Positions 27,173 through 34,832 of a stretch of DNA of 64,000 nt are shown here, in pieces (the stretch's first letter is position 1; every line of letters begins with the position of its first letter). Source of the stretch: Betaproteobacteria bacterium Ga0077532 (GTDB lineage Bacteria; Pseudomonadota; Gammaproteobacteria; Burkholderiales; Ga0077523); contig LNEE01000003.1 in the NCBI GenBank assembly GCA_001464895.1, forward strand, positions 1-64,000, written 5' to 3'. The translations under genes and the position numbers were made by a program. Under the pieces are notes generated by a model. That model was not told the DNA's origin. It made no database searches and was given only the letters and a program-made list of their open reading frames with translations.

Positions 27173-27693
27173 CCCTGGAGCTTCCTAACCAGCGGCAGAA
27201 TCTTCTCCTTCAACGCCTGCGGGGTCACCGGACCGATCTGCTTGTAACGGACGATGCCGTCGCGATCGATCACGAAGGTCTCCGGCACGCCGTACACACC
27301 GTAGTCGATGCCGACCCGGCCATCGCCGTCGACGATCGAGGCCTTGTACGGGTTGCCCATCTCGCCAAGCCACGCCATGGCGGCATCGGGCTTGTCCTTG
27401 TAGTTGAGGCCGTAGATCGGCACCACGTTCGCCCGGCCGAGTTCCACGAGAAGCGGATGCTCCTCGCGGCACGAGACGCACCACGAGGCCCACACGTTCA
27501 GCAGCCAGACCTGACCCTTGAGGTCCTCAGCGGAGAGCGACTTGCCGGGCGCATGCAGCTCCTGGAGGGTGAACGCGGGCGCGGGCTTGTCGATGAGCGG
27601 CGACGGCACCTCGCGCGGATTCAGCGTGAGCCCGATGCCGAGAAACACGGCGAGCAGCACGAAGACACCGAGTGGCAGCAGAAAACGATTCAT
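27169..27693 (-). CDS. ccmG: Thiol:disulfide interchange protein CcmG/DsbE
   Basis: Membrane-anchored thioredoxin-like protein that reduces apocytochrome or CcmH. The 174-residue protein has an N-terminal anchor (about residues 4-24), 'PAPAFTLQELHAPGK' and the active site 'WASWCVSCREEHP' near residue 70. The catalytic cis-Pro is in 'YGVPETFVIDRDG' near residue 136. The start at 27693 gives the anchor at the right place; it follows the ccmF stop by ten bases. Confidence 0.95.
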   Translation of the reverse strand: MNRFLLPLGVFVLLAVFLGIGLTLNPREVPSPLIDKPAPAFTLQELHAPGKSLSAEDLKGQVWLLNVWASWCVSCREEHPLLVELGRANVVPIYGLNYKDKPDAAMAWLGEMGNPYKASIVDGDGRVGIDYGVYGVPETFVIDRDGIVRYKQIGPVTPQALKEKILPLVRKLQG

Positions 27694-27703
27694 GGTCGTG
27701 GTC

Positions 27704-29692
27704 TCAGGCAGCCGCGATCTGGTTCGCCGTCGTGGCGCGCGTGGCCTCGCGGCGCGCAAGGCGGTATCGGCGGTCGGTCATCGCGAACAAGCCGCCGAGT
27801 GCCATCAGCGCGCATCCGCCCCAGATCCAGTCGATGAAGGGCTTCACGTACACGCGCACGATCCAGGCGTCGTCACCGACGGCTTCGCCGAGGGACACGT
27901 ACAGATCGCGTGTGAAGCCGGAGTGCATGTCGGCCTCCGTCATGGGCATCGATTGCGAACCGTAGATGCGCTTCTCCGGGTACAGCTTCAGGCGCTCCTT
28001 GCCGTCCTCGAGCACCGTCACCACGCCGCGGGTCGCGTCGTAGTTCGGGCCTTCCACCGGCTGGAACCCTTCGAGGCGGAACCCGTAGCCGCCCACTTCT
28101 GCGACGTCGCCCGCACGCATCTTCAGGTCCTTCTCGATCTCGAAGCCCTTCACGAGTCCGACACCCACCACGAACACGGCCACGCCGAGGTGCGCGAGCT
28201 GCATGCCCCAATAACCACGGGGCTGCGCGCGGATCGCACGGCCGATCCCTACGCCGTGAACGGCCGCAAGCTGTCCGACGCGATCGACGACATCGGTGAT
28301 CATCGATGCCGCGATCCAGCCGGCGAGCAGCATGCCGAGGCCGAGCATCGGAGACCAGCGCCCCATGGCGAGCGGCACGGCGATGGCCGTGATGCCCGCG
28401 ACGATCGCGGCCCAACGCAGGCGACGAGCGAGATCCGGCAGCTCCGCCTTCTTCCACTTGGCAATGGTGCCCACGCCCATGAGGAACAGCGCGGGTGTCA
28501 TGAGGGGCACGAAGACGGATTCGAAATACGGAGGGCCGACGGAAATCTTGCCGAGGTCGAGCGCGTCGAGGAACAGCGGGTACAACGTACCCAGCAGGAC
28601 CGAAGCCGCCGCCACCAGCAGCAGGACGTTGTTGGCGAGCAGTGCCGATTCGCGCGACACCAGGGCGAACTTCCCGCCCAGCCCGACGCGCGGCGCCCGC
28701 CAGGCGAAGAGTGCGAGGGAACTGCCGATGACGACGACGAGATACGCGAGGATGAAGATGCCGCGCTTCGGATCGGTGGCAAAGGCGTGCACCGAGGTCA
28801 GCACGCCCGAGCGCACCAGGAATGTTCCCAGCAGGCTCATGCTGAACGCGATGATCGCGAGCAGCACGGTCCAGATCTTGAACCCGCCCCGCTTCTCGGT
28901 CACGGCGAGCGAATGCATGAGGGCCGTTCCGACCAGCCAGGGCATGAAAGAGGCGTTCTCGACCGGATCCCAGAACCACCAACCGCCCCAGCCGAGTTCG
29001 TAATACGCCCAGGCGCTACCGAGGCAGATGCCGATGGTGAGAAACATCCACGCCGCGGTCGTCCACGGGCGCGACCAGCGGGCCCAGGCGGCATCCAGTT
29101 GCCCCCCCAGAAGCGCAGCGATGGCAAAGGCGAAGGCGACCGAGAATCCGACGTAGCCCATGTAGAGCATCGGCGGATGGATGACCATCCCGGGGTCCTG
29201 CAGGAGCGGGTTGAGATCGCGCCCCTCGGCGGCGGCCGGGATGAGCCGCTCGAACGGGTTCGACGTGATGAGCATGAAGAGCAGAAAGCCGACGCTCACC
29301 AGCCCCATCACCGCGAGGATGCGGGCGATCATCGGCTGCGGGAGGTGCCGGCTGAAGAGCGACACCGCGGTCATCCAGCCGGTCAGCATGAACACCCAGA
29401 GCAGAAGCGATCCCTCGTGGCTGCCCCACGTCGCCGCGAATCGGTACTCCACCGGCAGACTCGTGTTCGAATTGGTCGCCACGTTGAGGACCGAGAAATC
29501 GCTGTGCACGAACGACCACGCGAGACAGCCGAACGCGAGTGCCACGAACACGAACTGCCCCTGCGCAGCGGGCCGGGCCACCGCCATCCAGCGCGCATCC
29601 CCGCGGGCGGCACCGATGAGCGGCAGCACGCCTTGCGCGATCGCGAGGCACAAGGCAAGCACCAGCGAGAAATGTCCGAGCTCGGGGATCAT
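27704..29692 (-). CDS. ccmF: Heme lyase CcmF
   Basis: Large membrane protein that attaches heme to the CxxCH motifs of apocytochromes c. The 662 residues and about 15 membrane segments are normal. The heme-handling motif is '[20 protein letters not shown]' near residue 232, and periplasmic loops carry conserved His residues ('[10 protein letters not shown]' near residue 90, '[13 protein letters not shown]' near residue 259). A soluble region near residues 510-620 precedes the last segment. Start and stop overlap or nearly touch ccmE and ccmG. Confidence 0.97.
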   Translation of the reverse strand: MIPELGHFSLVLALCLAIAQGVLPLIGAARGDARWMAVARPAAQGQFVFVALAFGCLAWSFVHSDFSVLNVATNSNTSLPVEYRFAATWGSHEGSLLLWVFMLTGWMTAVSLFSRHLPQPMIARILAVMGLVSVGFLLFMLITSNPFERLIPAAAEGRDLNPLLQDPGMVIHPPMLYMGYVGFSVAFAFAIAALLGGQLDAAWARWSRPWTTAAWMFLTIGICLGSAWAYYELGWGGWWFWDPVENASFMPWLVGTALMHSLAVTEKRGGFKIWTVLLAIIAFSMSLLGTFLVRSGVLTSVHAFATDPKRGIFILAYLVVVIGSSLALFAWRAPRVGLGGKFALVSRESALLANNVLLLVAAASVLLGTLYPLFLDALDLGKISVGPPYFESVFVPLMTPALFLMGVGTIAKWKKAELPDLARRLRWAAIVAGITAIAVPLAMGRWSPMLGLGMLLAGWIAASMITDVVDRVGQLAAVHGVGIGRAIRAQPRGYWGMQLAHLGVAVFVVGVGLVKGFEIEKDLKMRAGDVAEVGGYGFRLEGFQPVEGPNYDATRGVVTVLEDGKERLKLYPEKRIYGSQSMPMTEADMHSGFTRDLYVSLGEAVGDDAWIVRVYVKPFIDWIWGGCALMALGGLFAMTDRRYRLARREATRATTANQIAAA

Positions 29693-30183
29693 TGCTTGTT
29701 CTCCGCGCCGCCACCGGCGCTCTTGTCGAGGACCAGCGTGCGCTGGGATTCCTGCTCTGCCTTCTGTGCCTTCTCGACCGCGCTGGCGGCTTCGGGGGGC
29801 ATGTAATTCTCGTCGTGCTTGGCGAGGACCTGGGACGCCCGGAACACGCCGTCGCCCTCCAGTTTGCCCTCGGCGACGACGCCTTTTCCTTCCTTGAACA
29901 GATCCGGAAGGATGCCCTCGTACAACACCGGGATGGACTTCGCGGTGTCGGTCACGACGAACTTCACCGTCACGCCGTCGTCCTGTCGCTGCACGCTCCC
30001 CGACTCGACCATGCCGCCGATCCGGAAGCTGCGTCCGGCCGGCGCTTCGTGGGCGGCCACCTGCGTCGGACTGTAGAAGAACACAAGGTTGCTGTTGAAG
30101 GCATTGAGGATCAATGCCGCGGCGATACCGAGTGCTGCGACCCCGCCCGCGACGAGCGCGAACCGCTTGTGACGAGGCTTCAT
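29689..30183 (-). CDS. ccmE: Heme chaperone CcmE
   Basis: Membrane-anchored chaperone that carries heme from CcmC to CcmF. The 164-residue protein has an N-terminal anchor (about residues 8-28), a beta-barrel domain with '[18 protein letters not shown]' near residue 52 and the heme-binding '[11 protein letters not shown]' (H-x-x-x-Y) near residue 124. The C-terminal tail is charged and variable. Start and stop overlap ccmD and ccmF by four bases each. Confidence 0.96.
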   Translation of the reverse strand: MKPRHKRFALVAGGVAALGIAAALILNAFNSNLVFFYSPTQVAAHEAPAGRSFRIGGMVESGSVQRQDDGVTVKFVVTDTAKSIPVLYEGILPDLFKEGKGVVAEGKLEGDGVFRASQVLAKHDENYMPPEAASAVEKAQKAEQESQRTLVLDKSAGGGAENKQ

Positions 30184-30356
30184 CGGTCGTCCCCGCGCTT
30201 CGAGAAGAGTCGTGCCCGACGCAAGGAATCCCGATGCCCCTTCACGACCATGACCACCTCGCCAGCCATCAGGACGAACGTGACGCCGAAAGCGCCCCAC
30301 ACGTACCCGCCGTAACCACCCATGGCGATGAACTCGCCGACGCTGCCCCACTGCAT
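30180..30356 (-). CDS. ccmD: Heme exporter protein CcmD
   Basis: A 58-residue single-pass membrane protein that helps release holo-CcmE from CcmC. '[20 protein letters not shown]' is the typical start, the membrane segment follows and the tail is basic. Position between ccmC and ccmE confirms the call. The ATG at 30356 follows the ccmC stop by seven bases. Confidence 0.93.
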   Translation of the reverse strand: MQWGSVGEFIAMGGYGGYVWGAFGVTFVLMAGEVVMVVKGHRDSLRRARLFSKRGDDR

Positions 30357-30363
30357 GGTCTGC

Positions 30364-31098
30364 TTACTCCGTGCCGAGTTGCGCGACCCACGCCGCGTGG
30401 CGCTCGCGCTCGAGAATGATGCCGCGCACCCGCGTGAGCGCGGTCGCGATGCTGTAGGCCCAGAACGCAAACACCATCACGAGCATGCCCAGCAACATGG
30501 TGGAAGCCATGCTGGGTGCCCGCGTGAGGCTCACGGACGAACCCTGGTGAAGGGTGTTCCACCACTTCACCGAGAAATAGATGATGGGAACGTTGACGAC
30601 GCCGACGATCGCGAGAATCGCAGCCGCCTTGTCTGCGCGACGCGGGTCGTCGATGGACGCGTGCAGCGCCATGAATCCGACGTAGAGGAAGAGCAGGATG
30701 AGTTCCGACGTGAGCCGCGCATCCCACACCCACCAGGTGCCCCACGTCGGACGCCCCCAGAGCGCACCCGTCCAAAGGGCGATGGCCGTCATCAGGGCGC
30801 CGGTGGGCGCCAGCGCATTCGCCATCATCGAAGAGAGCCGCGTGTTGAATATGAGCCCCATGGCGGCCCAGCCTGCCATGACGACGTAGATGAACATCGA
30901 CATCCAAGCCGCCGGCACATGGATGAAGATGATCCGATAGGAGTCCCCCTGCTGGAAGTCGGTGGGGGCAACGAAGAACCCGATGTAGAGCCCGGCGACG
31001 GTCAGCGCGACACTCGCTATCCAGAAGAACGGAGCCAGGCGCCCGGCGAGTGGATAGAACGTCTGCGGAGACGAAAAGCGGAACCAGTTGAAGGACAC
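30364..31098 (-). CDS. ccmC: Heme handling protein CcmC
   Basis: Six-pass membrane protein that loads heme on CcmE. The 244-residue protein starts 'VSFNWFRFSSPQTFYPLAGR' and holds the tryptophan-rich motif 'RPTWGTWWVWDARLTSELIL' near residue 122, with flanking conserved His residues ('IIFIHVPAAWMSM' near residue 57 and a His near residue 182). No ATG is available; a GTG at 31098 with GGAG upstream is chosen, and two nearby GTGs are alternatives. Confidence 0.94.
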   Translation of the reverse strand: MSFNWFRFSSPQTFYPLAGRLAPFFWIASVALTVAGLYIGFFVAPTDFQQGDSYRIIFIHVPAAWMSMFIYVVMAGWAAMGLIFNTRLSSMMANALAPTGALMTAIALWTGALWGRPTWGTWWVWDARLTSELILLFLYVGFMALHASIDDPRRADKAAAILAIVGVVNVPIIYFSVKWWNTLHQGSSVSLTRAPSMASTMLLGMLVMVFAFWAYSIATALTRVRGIILERERHAAWVAQLGTE

Positions 31099-31118
31099 GA
31101 GCACTCCGGACACGCTTG

Positions 31119-31784
31119 TTATTCGAGGGCCACGCGCACCGCGGCCGCGGATGCGAGCGGTGACACGACCAGCGAGATCATCAGGACGGCCCCGAGCAGT
31201 GACAGGTGCCCACCCGGTGCGGTTCCCACGCCGACGGCTTCGACTGCTCCGGCCCCGAAGATCAGTACCGGGATATACAGCGGCAGGACGAGGAGCGCCA
31301 CCACCCCGCTCCCGCGGACGCCCAGCGTCAGCCCTGCCCCGATCGCCCCGATGAGGGACAAGCAGGGCGTGCCGAGCAGCAGGGAATAGAAGAGCACCGG
31401 CAACATGTCCGGGGGCATGCCGAACTGCAGACCGAGCACCGGTCCCATCACCACGAGCGGAAGCCCCGTGAGAAGCCAATGCGCGAGGATCTTCGAAAGG
31501 ACGAGCAGCGACAGCGGCTGGGGCGCGAGGGTGAGCTGTTCGAGGGTGCCATCGGCGTAGTCGGAAGCGAACACGCGAGGCAAGGCGAGCATCGAGGCGA
31601 GAAGCGCCGCCACCCAGAGAATTCCGGGGGCGATGACCCGGAGGATGCTTGGTTCCGGGCCCACCCCCAGCGGAAACAGGCTGACCACGATGATGAAGAA
31701 GAAGAACGTGGTGAGCCAGTCGGCGCGACGCCGCCATGCCTGCAGGACGTCCCGAAGAAATACGGACCGCAGTGCGTCAGTCAT
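31119..31784 (-). CDS. ccmB: Heme exporter protein CcmB
   Basis: Membrane partner of the CcmA ATPase, needed to release heme-loaded CcmE. The 221-residue protein has six hydrophobic segments. It begins 'MTDALRSVFLRDVLQAWRRR' and contains 'FFFFIIVVSLFPLGVGPE' and 'FASDYADGTLEQLTLAPQPL', both typical. The ATG follows the ccmA stop by two bases. Confidence 0.95.
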   Translation of the reverse strand: MTDALRSVFLRDVLQAWRRRADWLTTFFFFIIVVSLFPLGVGPEPSILRVIAPGILWVAALLASMLALPRVFASDYADGTLEQLTLAPQPLSLLVLSKILAHWLLTGLPLVVMGPVLGLQFGMPPDMLPVLFYSLLLGTPCLSLIGAIGAGLTLGVRGSGVVALLVLPLYIPVLIFGAGAVEAVGVGTAPGGHLSLLGAVLMISLVVSPLASAAAVRVALE

Positions 31785-31786
31785 CG

Positions 31787-32407
31787 TCAAGCGTCGAGGC
31801 GCAGGCGTCGCACGCGGCCTGCGGGCAGTGGCACTTCCTGGTGCGTGGTCAGAACGGCCAGGCCCCCGGCTTCGAGGTGCCTGCCCAGCCTGTCGGAAAG
31901 CCGCTGAACGGACTCGGCGTCGAGTGCGGCGAACGGTTCGTCGAGAATCCAGAGCTTCGGCGCATCCGCGAACCAGAGCCGCGAGAGTGCCACCCGTCGA
32001 CGCTGCCCCTGCGAGAGGACGCGTACCGGCAGTTCGCGGCGGTCGGCGAGACCGCACTGCGCGAGTACAGCGTCGAACTCGTCCGAAAGCGTGGCGCGGC
32101 CGGCCAGTTGCATGGCGAAGCGCAGGTTCTCCTCGATGGTGAGATCGTCCTTGAGGGCATTGGCGTGGCCGAGGTAGAGCAGTTCGCGCCGGTACGTCTC
32201 GCCAGCGTCCCGGATGGGCTGACCGTCCCAGCGGATCACGCCCTCGTCTGGGGGGGTCAGGCCGCAGAGCATGCGCAGCAGCGTCGTCTTGCCACTGCCG
32301 TTGCGGCCTTCGATCCAGAGGACCTCGCCCGGGTCGACGCAGAACGCGACATCGCGGAGCAGCCAGCGGGGGCCCTTCATGCAGGCCAGTTCACGCGCTT
32401 CGAGCAT
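31787..32407 (-). CDS. ccmA: Cytochrome c biogenesis ATPase CcmA
   Basis: ATP-binding subunit of the CcmAB complex. The 206-residue protein shows Walker A 'GRNGSGKTTLLRMLCGL' near residue 34, the signature 'LSQGQRRRVALSRLW' near residue 131, Walker B 'LWILDEPFAALD' near residue 152 and the H-loop 'VLTTHQEV' near residue 185. It is the first gene of ccmABCDEFGH. A perfect TATAAT box sits about 40 bases upstream. Confidence 0.96.
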   Translation of the reverse strand: MLEARELACMKGPRWLLRDVAFCVDPGEVLWIEGRNGSGKTTLLRMLCGLTPPDEGVIRWDGQPIRDAGETYRRELLYLGHANALKDDLTIEENLRFAMQLAGRATLSDEFDAVLAQCGLADRRELPVRVLSQGQRRRVALSRLWFADAPKLWILDEPFAALDAESVQRLSDRLGRHLEAGGLAVLTTHQEVPLPAGRVRRLRLDA

Positions 32408-32445
32408 GGATCGGGATGGGGAGTCGGCGGCGGGTCAATCGCGGG

Positions 32446-32451
32446 ATTATA
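32446..32451 (-). promoter_or_regulatory. Candidate -10 box of the ccm operon promoter
   Basis: On the minus strand this reads TATAAT, about 40 bases before the ccmA ATG. No good -35 hexamer is found at normal spacing (a GC-rich GGGCGC lies there), so the promoter may depend on an activator. Assigned by eye. Confidence 0.4.
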
Positions 32452-32810
32452 TCGGGAGGGGGGGGCTGGCGCCCGTGTTCCGATGGTACCGGGCACTCGT
32501 TTCAGATCACTTGAAGTCACGCGGGCAGGTCCTTGATGCGCCTAAAGTCCCGGGCCGCATTCAGAGCTTGACGAGGCATTTGCAGCGATCGCCGGGGTTG
32601 ACGCTCCTGCGCGACCCGGTCAATCCTTCCCGTCCGAAAGAATTTTTGCCGGAAGTGCCTGTGCCGCTTGACAGGGACTCGAGGCGGAGACGCATGCGAT
32701 CACGGAAATCCCGCCGCCCCACGAATAATCGACGTCCGAACCCCGGGTCTCAATCCGCCCGGAGCGCGACTGCCGTCGGCATTCCGTTGCAGAAACGGGA
32801 TGGCAGAACC
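32452..32810. other. Non-coding stretch between ccm and the tRNA-Ser repeats
   Basis: About 360 bases without a gene I can support. Near 32811-32840 there is a degenerate trace of the terminator segment found in the repeats (aacggtccgc...catttc), which may be an eroded third unit. Confidence 0.4.
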
Positions 32811-33001
32811 AAGAACGGTCCGCGGGGGGGCATTTCGTTCGGCGGAGAGGGTGGGATTGCGCCGGGCTCGCTGCAGTTGAACCTTGCGGGCGATCCCGAC
32901 GTCCCTCGCGATGCGCTCGGGACCGCCGCACGCGGCGTCCCGGAATGCATGCGTTCCGGTCGAACCGGTGGGTCCGTCCACACGCCCACTTCGCCAAACG
33001 A

Positions 33002-33024
33002 AAACGGCCCACAGGGGGTCGTTT
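33002..33024 (-). terminator. Copy of the tRNA-Ser terminator in the repeat array
   Basis: Same hairpin as the one after the tRNA: 9-bp arms 33002-33010 and 33016-33024. One substitution leaves an A-C mismatch on the minus-strand RNA, so it may be weaker. Confidence 0.6.
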
Positions 33025-33178
33025 CATTTGGCGGAGAGGGTGGGATTGCGCCGGGATCGCTTCATGGCGATCCCGACGTCCCTCGCGATGCGCTCGGGAC
33101 CGCCGCACGCGGCGTCCCGGAACGCATGCGTTCCGGTCGAACCGGTGGGTCCGTCCACACGCCCACTTCGCCAAACGA

Positions 33179-33201
33179 AAACGGCCCACAGGGGGCCGTT
33201 T
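33179..33201 (-). terminator. tRNA-Ser terminator
   Basis: A perfect 9-bp stem (33179-33187 with 33193-33201) and five-base loop start five bases after the CCA of tRNA-Ser. The minus-strand RNA ends GGGCCGTTTTCGTTT, a normal intrinsic terminator. Confidence 0.75.
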
Positions 33202-33205
33202 CATT

Positions 33206-33298
33206 TGGCGGAGAGGGTGGGATTCGAACCCACGTGCCGGGTTTCCCCGACCATCTGATTTCGAGTCAGCGCCGTTATGGCCACTTCGGTACCTCTCC
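33206..33298 (-). tRNA. tRNA-Ser (anticodon CGA)
   Basis: A 93-nt serine tRNA with encoded CCA. The acceptor stem pairs GGAGAGG with CCTCTCC, the discriminator is G, the anticodon loop is CTCGAAA with anticodon CGA (33263-33261) and there is the long variable arm expected of serine tRNAs. The T arm reads GTGGGTTCGAATCCCAC. It decodes UCG, a common codon in this high-GC genome. Confidence 0.96.
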
Positions 33299-33309
33299 GG
33301 AGGGGGCGG

Positions 33310-33338
33310 ATTCTAGCACTGGGGAAGGCCCTGGGAAG
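33310..33338 (-). promoter_or_regulatory. Candidate promoter of tRNA-Ser
   Basis: On the minus strand CTTCCC (-35, 33338-33333) and TAGAAT (-10, 33315-33310) are 17 bp apart. Transcription would begin about five bases before the tRNA. The sites lie between the tRNA and the divergent mltF start. Confidence 0.5.
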
Positions 33339-33356
33339 CGTTTTCTTCGTTCGTTG

Positions 33357-34808
33357 ATGACGCATTGCACGGTCTCCGCCTTCCTCCTCGGACTCGCTGC
33401 CTCGGGGCCACTGCCCGCCCCGGCTTCGTTCGATCTGGGCCCACCGGTCATGCCCGTGTCATTGCCGGATCCCATGGAAGAACTGGTCGTGGTGACGCGG
33501 CCGACACCGACAACCTTCTTCCAGACTTCAGACGGTCGAATGGGCGGTCTGGAGTATGACCTCGTAGCCCGGTTTGCAGCGGTTCTGGGAACTCGCATCA
33601 GATTCATCGAGGCCAGCAGTTACGCCGATGCATTGGCGCGGCTCCGTCGCGGCGAGGCGCACATGGCGGCTGCGGACATCGTTGCCACGGAAGCGCTGCG
33701 GGAGGAATTCCAGTTCGGGCCACCGTATCGGCGCGCCCGGCAGGTTCTTGTCAAGACGGGGCCGGCGCCGAGGGTTGCCAACGTCGCAGCGCTCGAATCG
33801 CGCCGGGTCGCCTTCGCCCCCGAGTCCAGTGCGGATCACCATCTGCGCACCGGCCGTCCGGACCTGCAGTTGGAGGCCGTCGCGGCGGATCATCCCGAGG
33901 ACGCGCTGAGGGCACTCTGGGAGGGGCGCGCCGACTACGCGATCACGGGTGCGCATCTGCTCGATCTCGCCCGGGGCGCCTATCCCGACCTCGCGCAGAC
34001 ACTCTCGGTGGGACCTGCGGAGCCGGTTGCGTGGGCGTTCCAGCAGTACGGTGATCCCCGCCTGGTCAAGCAGGCCCGCCGGTTCTTCAACCGGATCGCC
34101 GAGGACGGGACCCTGCTGCAGTTGATGGACCGCTACTACGGGCACGCGAAGCGCCTCGACACGGCCTCGGCAGTCGAATTCCGCGATGCCGTTTCGCGCC
34201 GTCTTCCCGCCCTTCGTGCCTCCTTCGAGCAGGCCGGTCGCGAAACCGGTATCGATTGGCGCTTCCTCGCGGCGCTCGCGTTCCAGGAGTCCAAATGGGA
34301 TCCCGCTGCGACGTCACCCACCGGGGTGCGTGGGCTGATGATGCTCACCGAAGACACCGCCGCCCGGATGGGGGTGAAGGACCGGACCGATCCGTGGCAG
34401 AGCCTTCTGGCCGGTGCGCGCTATTTCCGGAAGCTTCGGGACGCGCTGCCCGAACGCATCCGCGAGCCGGACCGGTCCTGGTTGGCGCTCGCCGCGTACA
34501 ACCAGGGGCTGGGCCACCTCGAGGACGCCCGGGTTCTCGCGCAGCGCCTGGGACTGGATGCCGACACCTGGATCCACGTGCGTCAGGCTCTTCCGCTGCT
34601 CGCGGTCGAGATGCACTACACGACGCTGAAGCACGGCTATGCGCGCGGCGGTGAGGCGATGGCACTCACCGAGAACGTGCGAGCCTACTATCAGGCGCTG
34701 GTAGCCCTCGAACCGGAAGTTGCGAAGCGCGATCTACAAGCCACTCGGGAGAGTGAGCCGGACGCCGCAGGCGCAATGTACGAGAACGTCGAGCCGTTCA
34801 TCCTCTGA
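33357..34808 (+). CDS. mltF: Membrane-bound lytic murein transglycosylase MltF
   Basis: Cuts peptidoglycan glycan strands to form anhydromuramyl ends. The 483-residue protein has a signal peptide (about residues 1-24), then a solute-binding-type domain ('FFQTSDGRMGGLEYDLVARF' near residue 57) and a C-terminal lysozyme-like domain. The catalytic Glu is in 'AALAFQESKWDPAATSPTG' near residue 310, followed by 'VRGLMMLTEDTA' and 'AAYNQGLGHLEDAR' near residue 382. This domain order is that of MltF. The ATG at 33357 is the only start that gives a signal peptide; no clear ribosome site precedes it. The gene is divergent from tRNA-Ser, with 58 bases between. Confidence 0.9.
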   Translation: MTHCTVSAFLLGLAASGPLPAPASFDLGPPVMPVSLPDPMEELVVVTRPTPTTFFQTSDGRMGGLEYDLVARFAAVLGTRIRFIEASSYADALARLRRGEAHMAAADIVATEALREEFQFGPPYRRARQVLVKTGPAPRVANVAALESRRVAFAPESSADHHLRTGRPDLQLEAVAADHPEDALRALWEGRADYAITGAHLLDLARGAYPDLAQTLSVGPAEPVAWAFQQYGDPRLVKQARRFFNRIAEDGTLLQLMDRYYGHAKRLDTASAVEFRDAVSRRLPALRASFEQAGRETGIDWRFLAALAFQESKWDPAATSPTGVRGLMMLTEDTAARMGVKDRTDPWQSLLAGARYFRKLRDALPERIREPDRSWLALAAYNQGLGHLEDARVLAQRLGLDADTWIHVRQALPLLAVEMHYTTLKHGYARGGEAMALTENVRAYYQALVALEPEVAKRDLQATRESEPDAAGAMYENVEPFIL

Positions 34809-34832
34809 ACTCAGCCGTGCGCTGATGCCAGA

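Larger units (their letters stand above)
32841..33205 (-). repeat. Two tandem units carrying the 3' end of tRNA-Ser
   Basis: Unit 1 (33030-33206) is 177 bp and unit 2 (32841-33029) is 189 bp. Read on the plus strand, each starts with ggcggagagggtgggatt; with the preceding t this equals the last 19 nt of the tRNA-Ser gene including CCA, on the opposite strand. Then comes a spacer that differs between units at first (14 against 26 bp) and is almost identical after gcgatcccgacg (only two substitutions noted). Each unit ends with a copy of the tRNA terminator. Near identity means a recent duplication. Both lengths are multiples of three, and an arginine-rich minus-strand frame runs through both. 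Confidence 0.85.

Noticed and set aside
27518..29806. 762-codon plus-strand open frame over ccmF and ccmG
   Set aside because: Antisense shadow of ccmFG, rich in His, Arg and Glu as expected from complementing membrane-protein codons.
32841..33205. CRISPR array
   Set aside because: There are only two long units without short spacers; the repeats derive from a tRNA 3' end.
32271..33356. Upstream extension of the mltF frame through the repeats and the tRNA
   Set aside because: It would cross a tRNA gene and place the signal peptide in mid-protein; the ATG at 33357 explains the protein.
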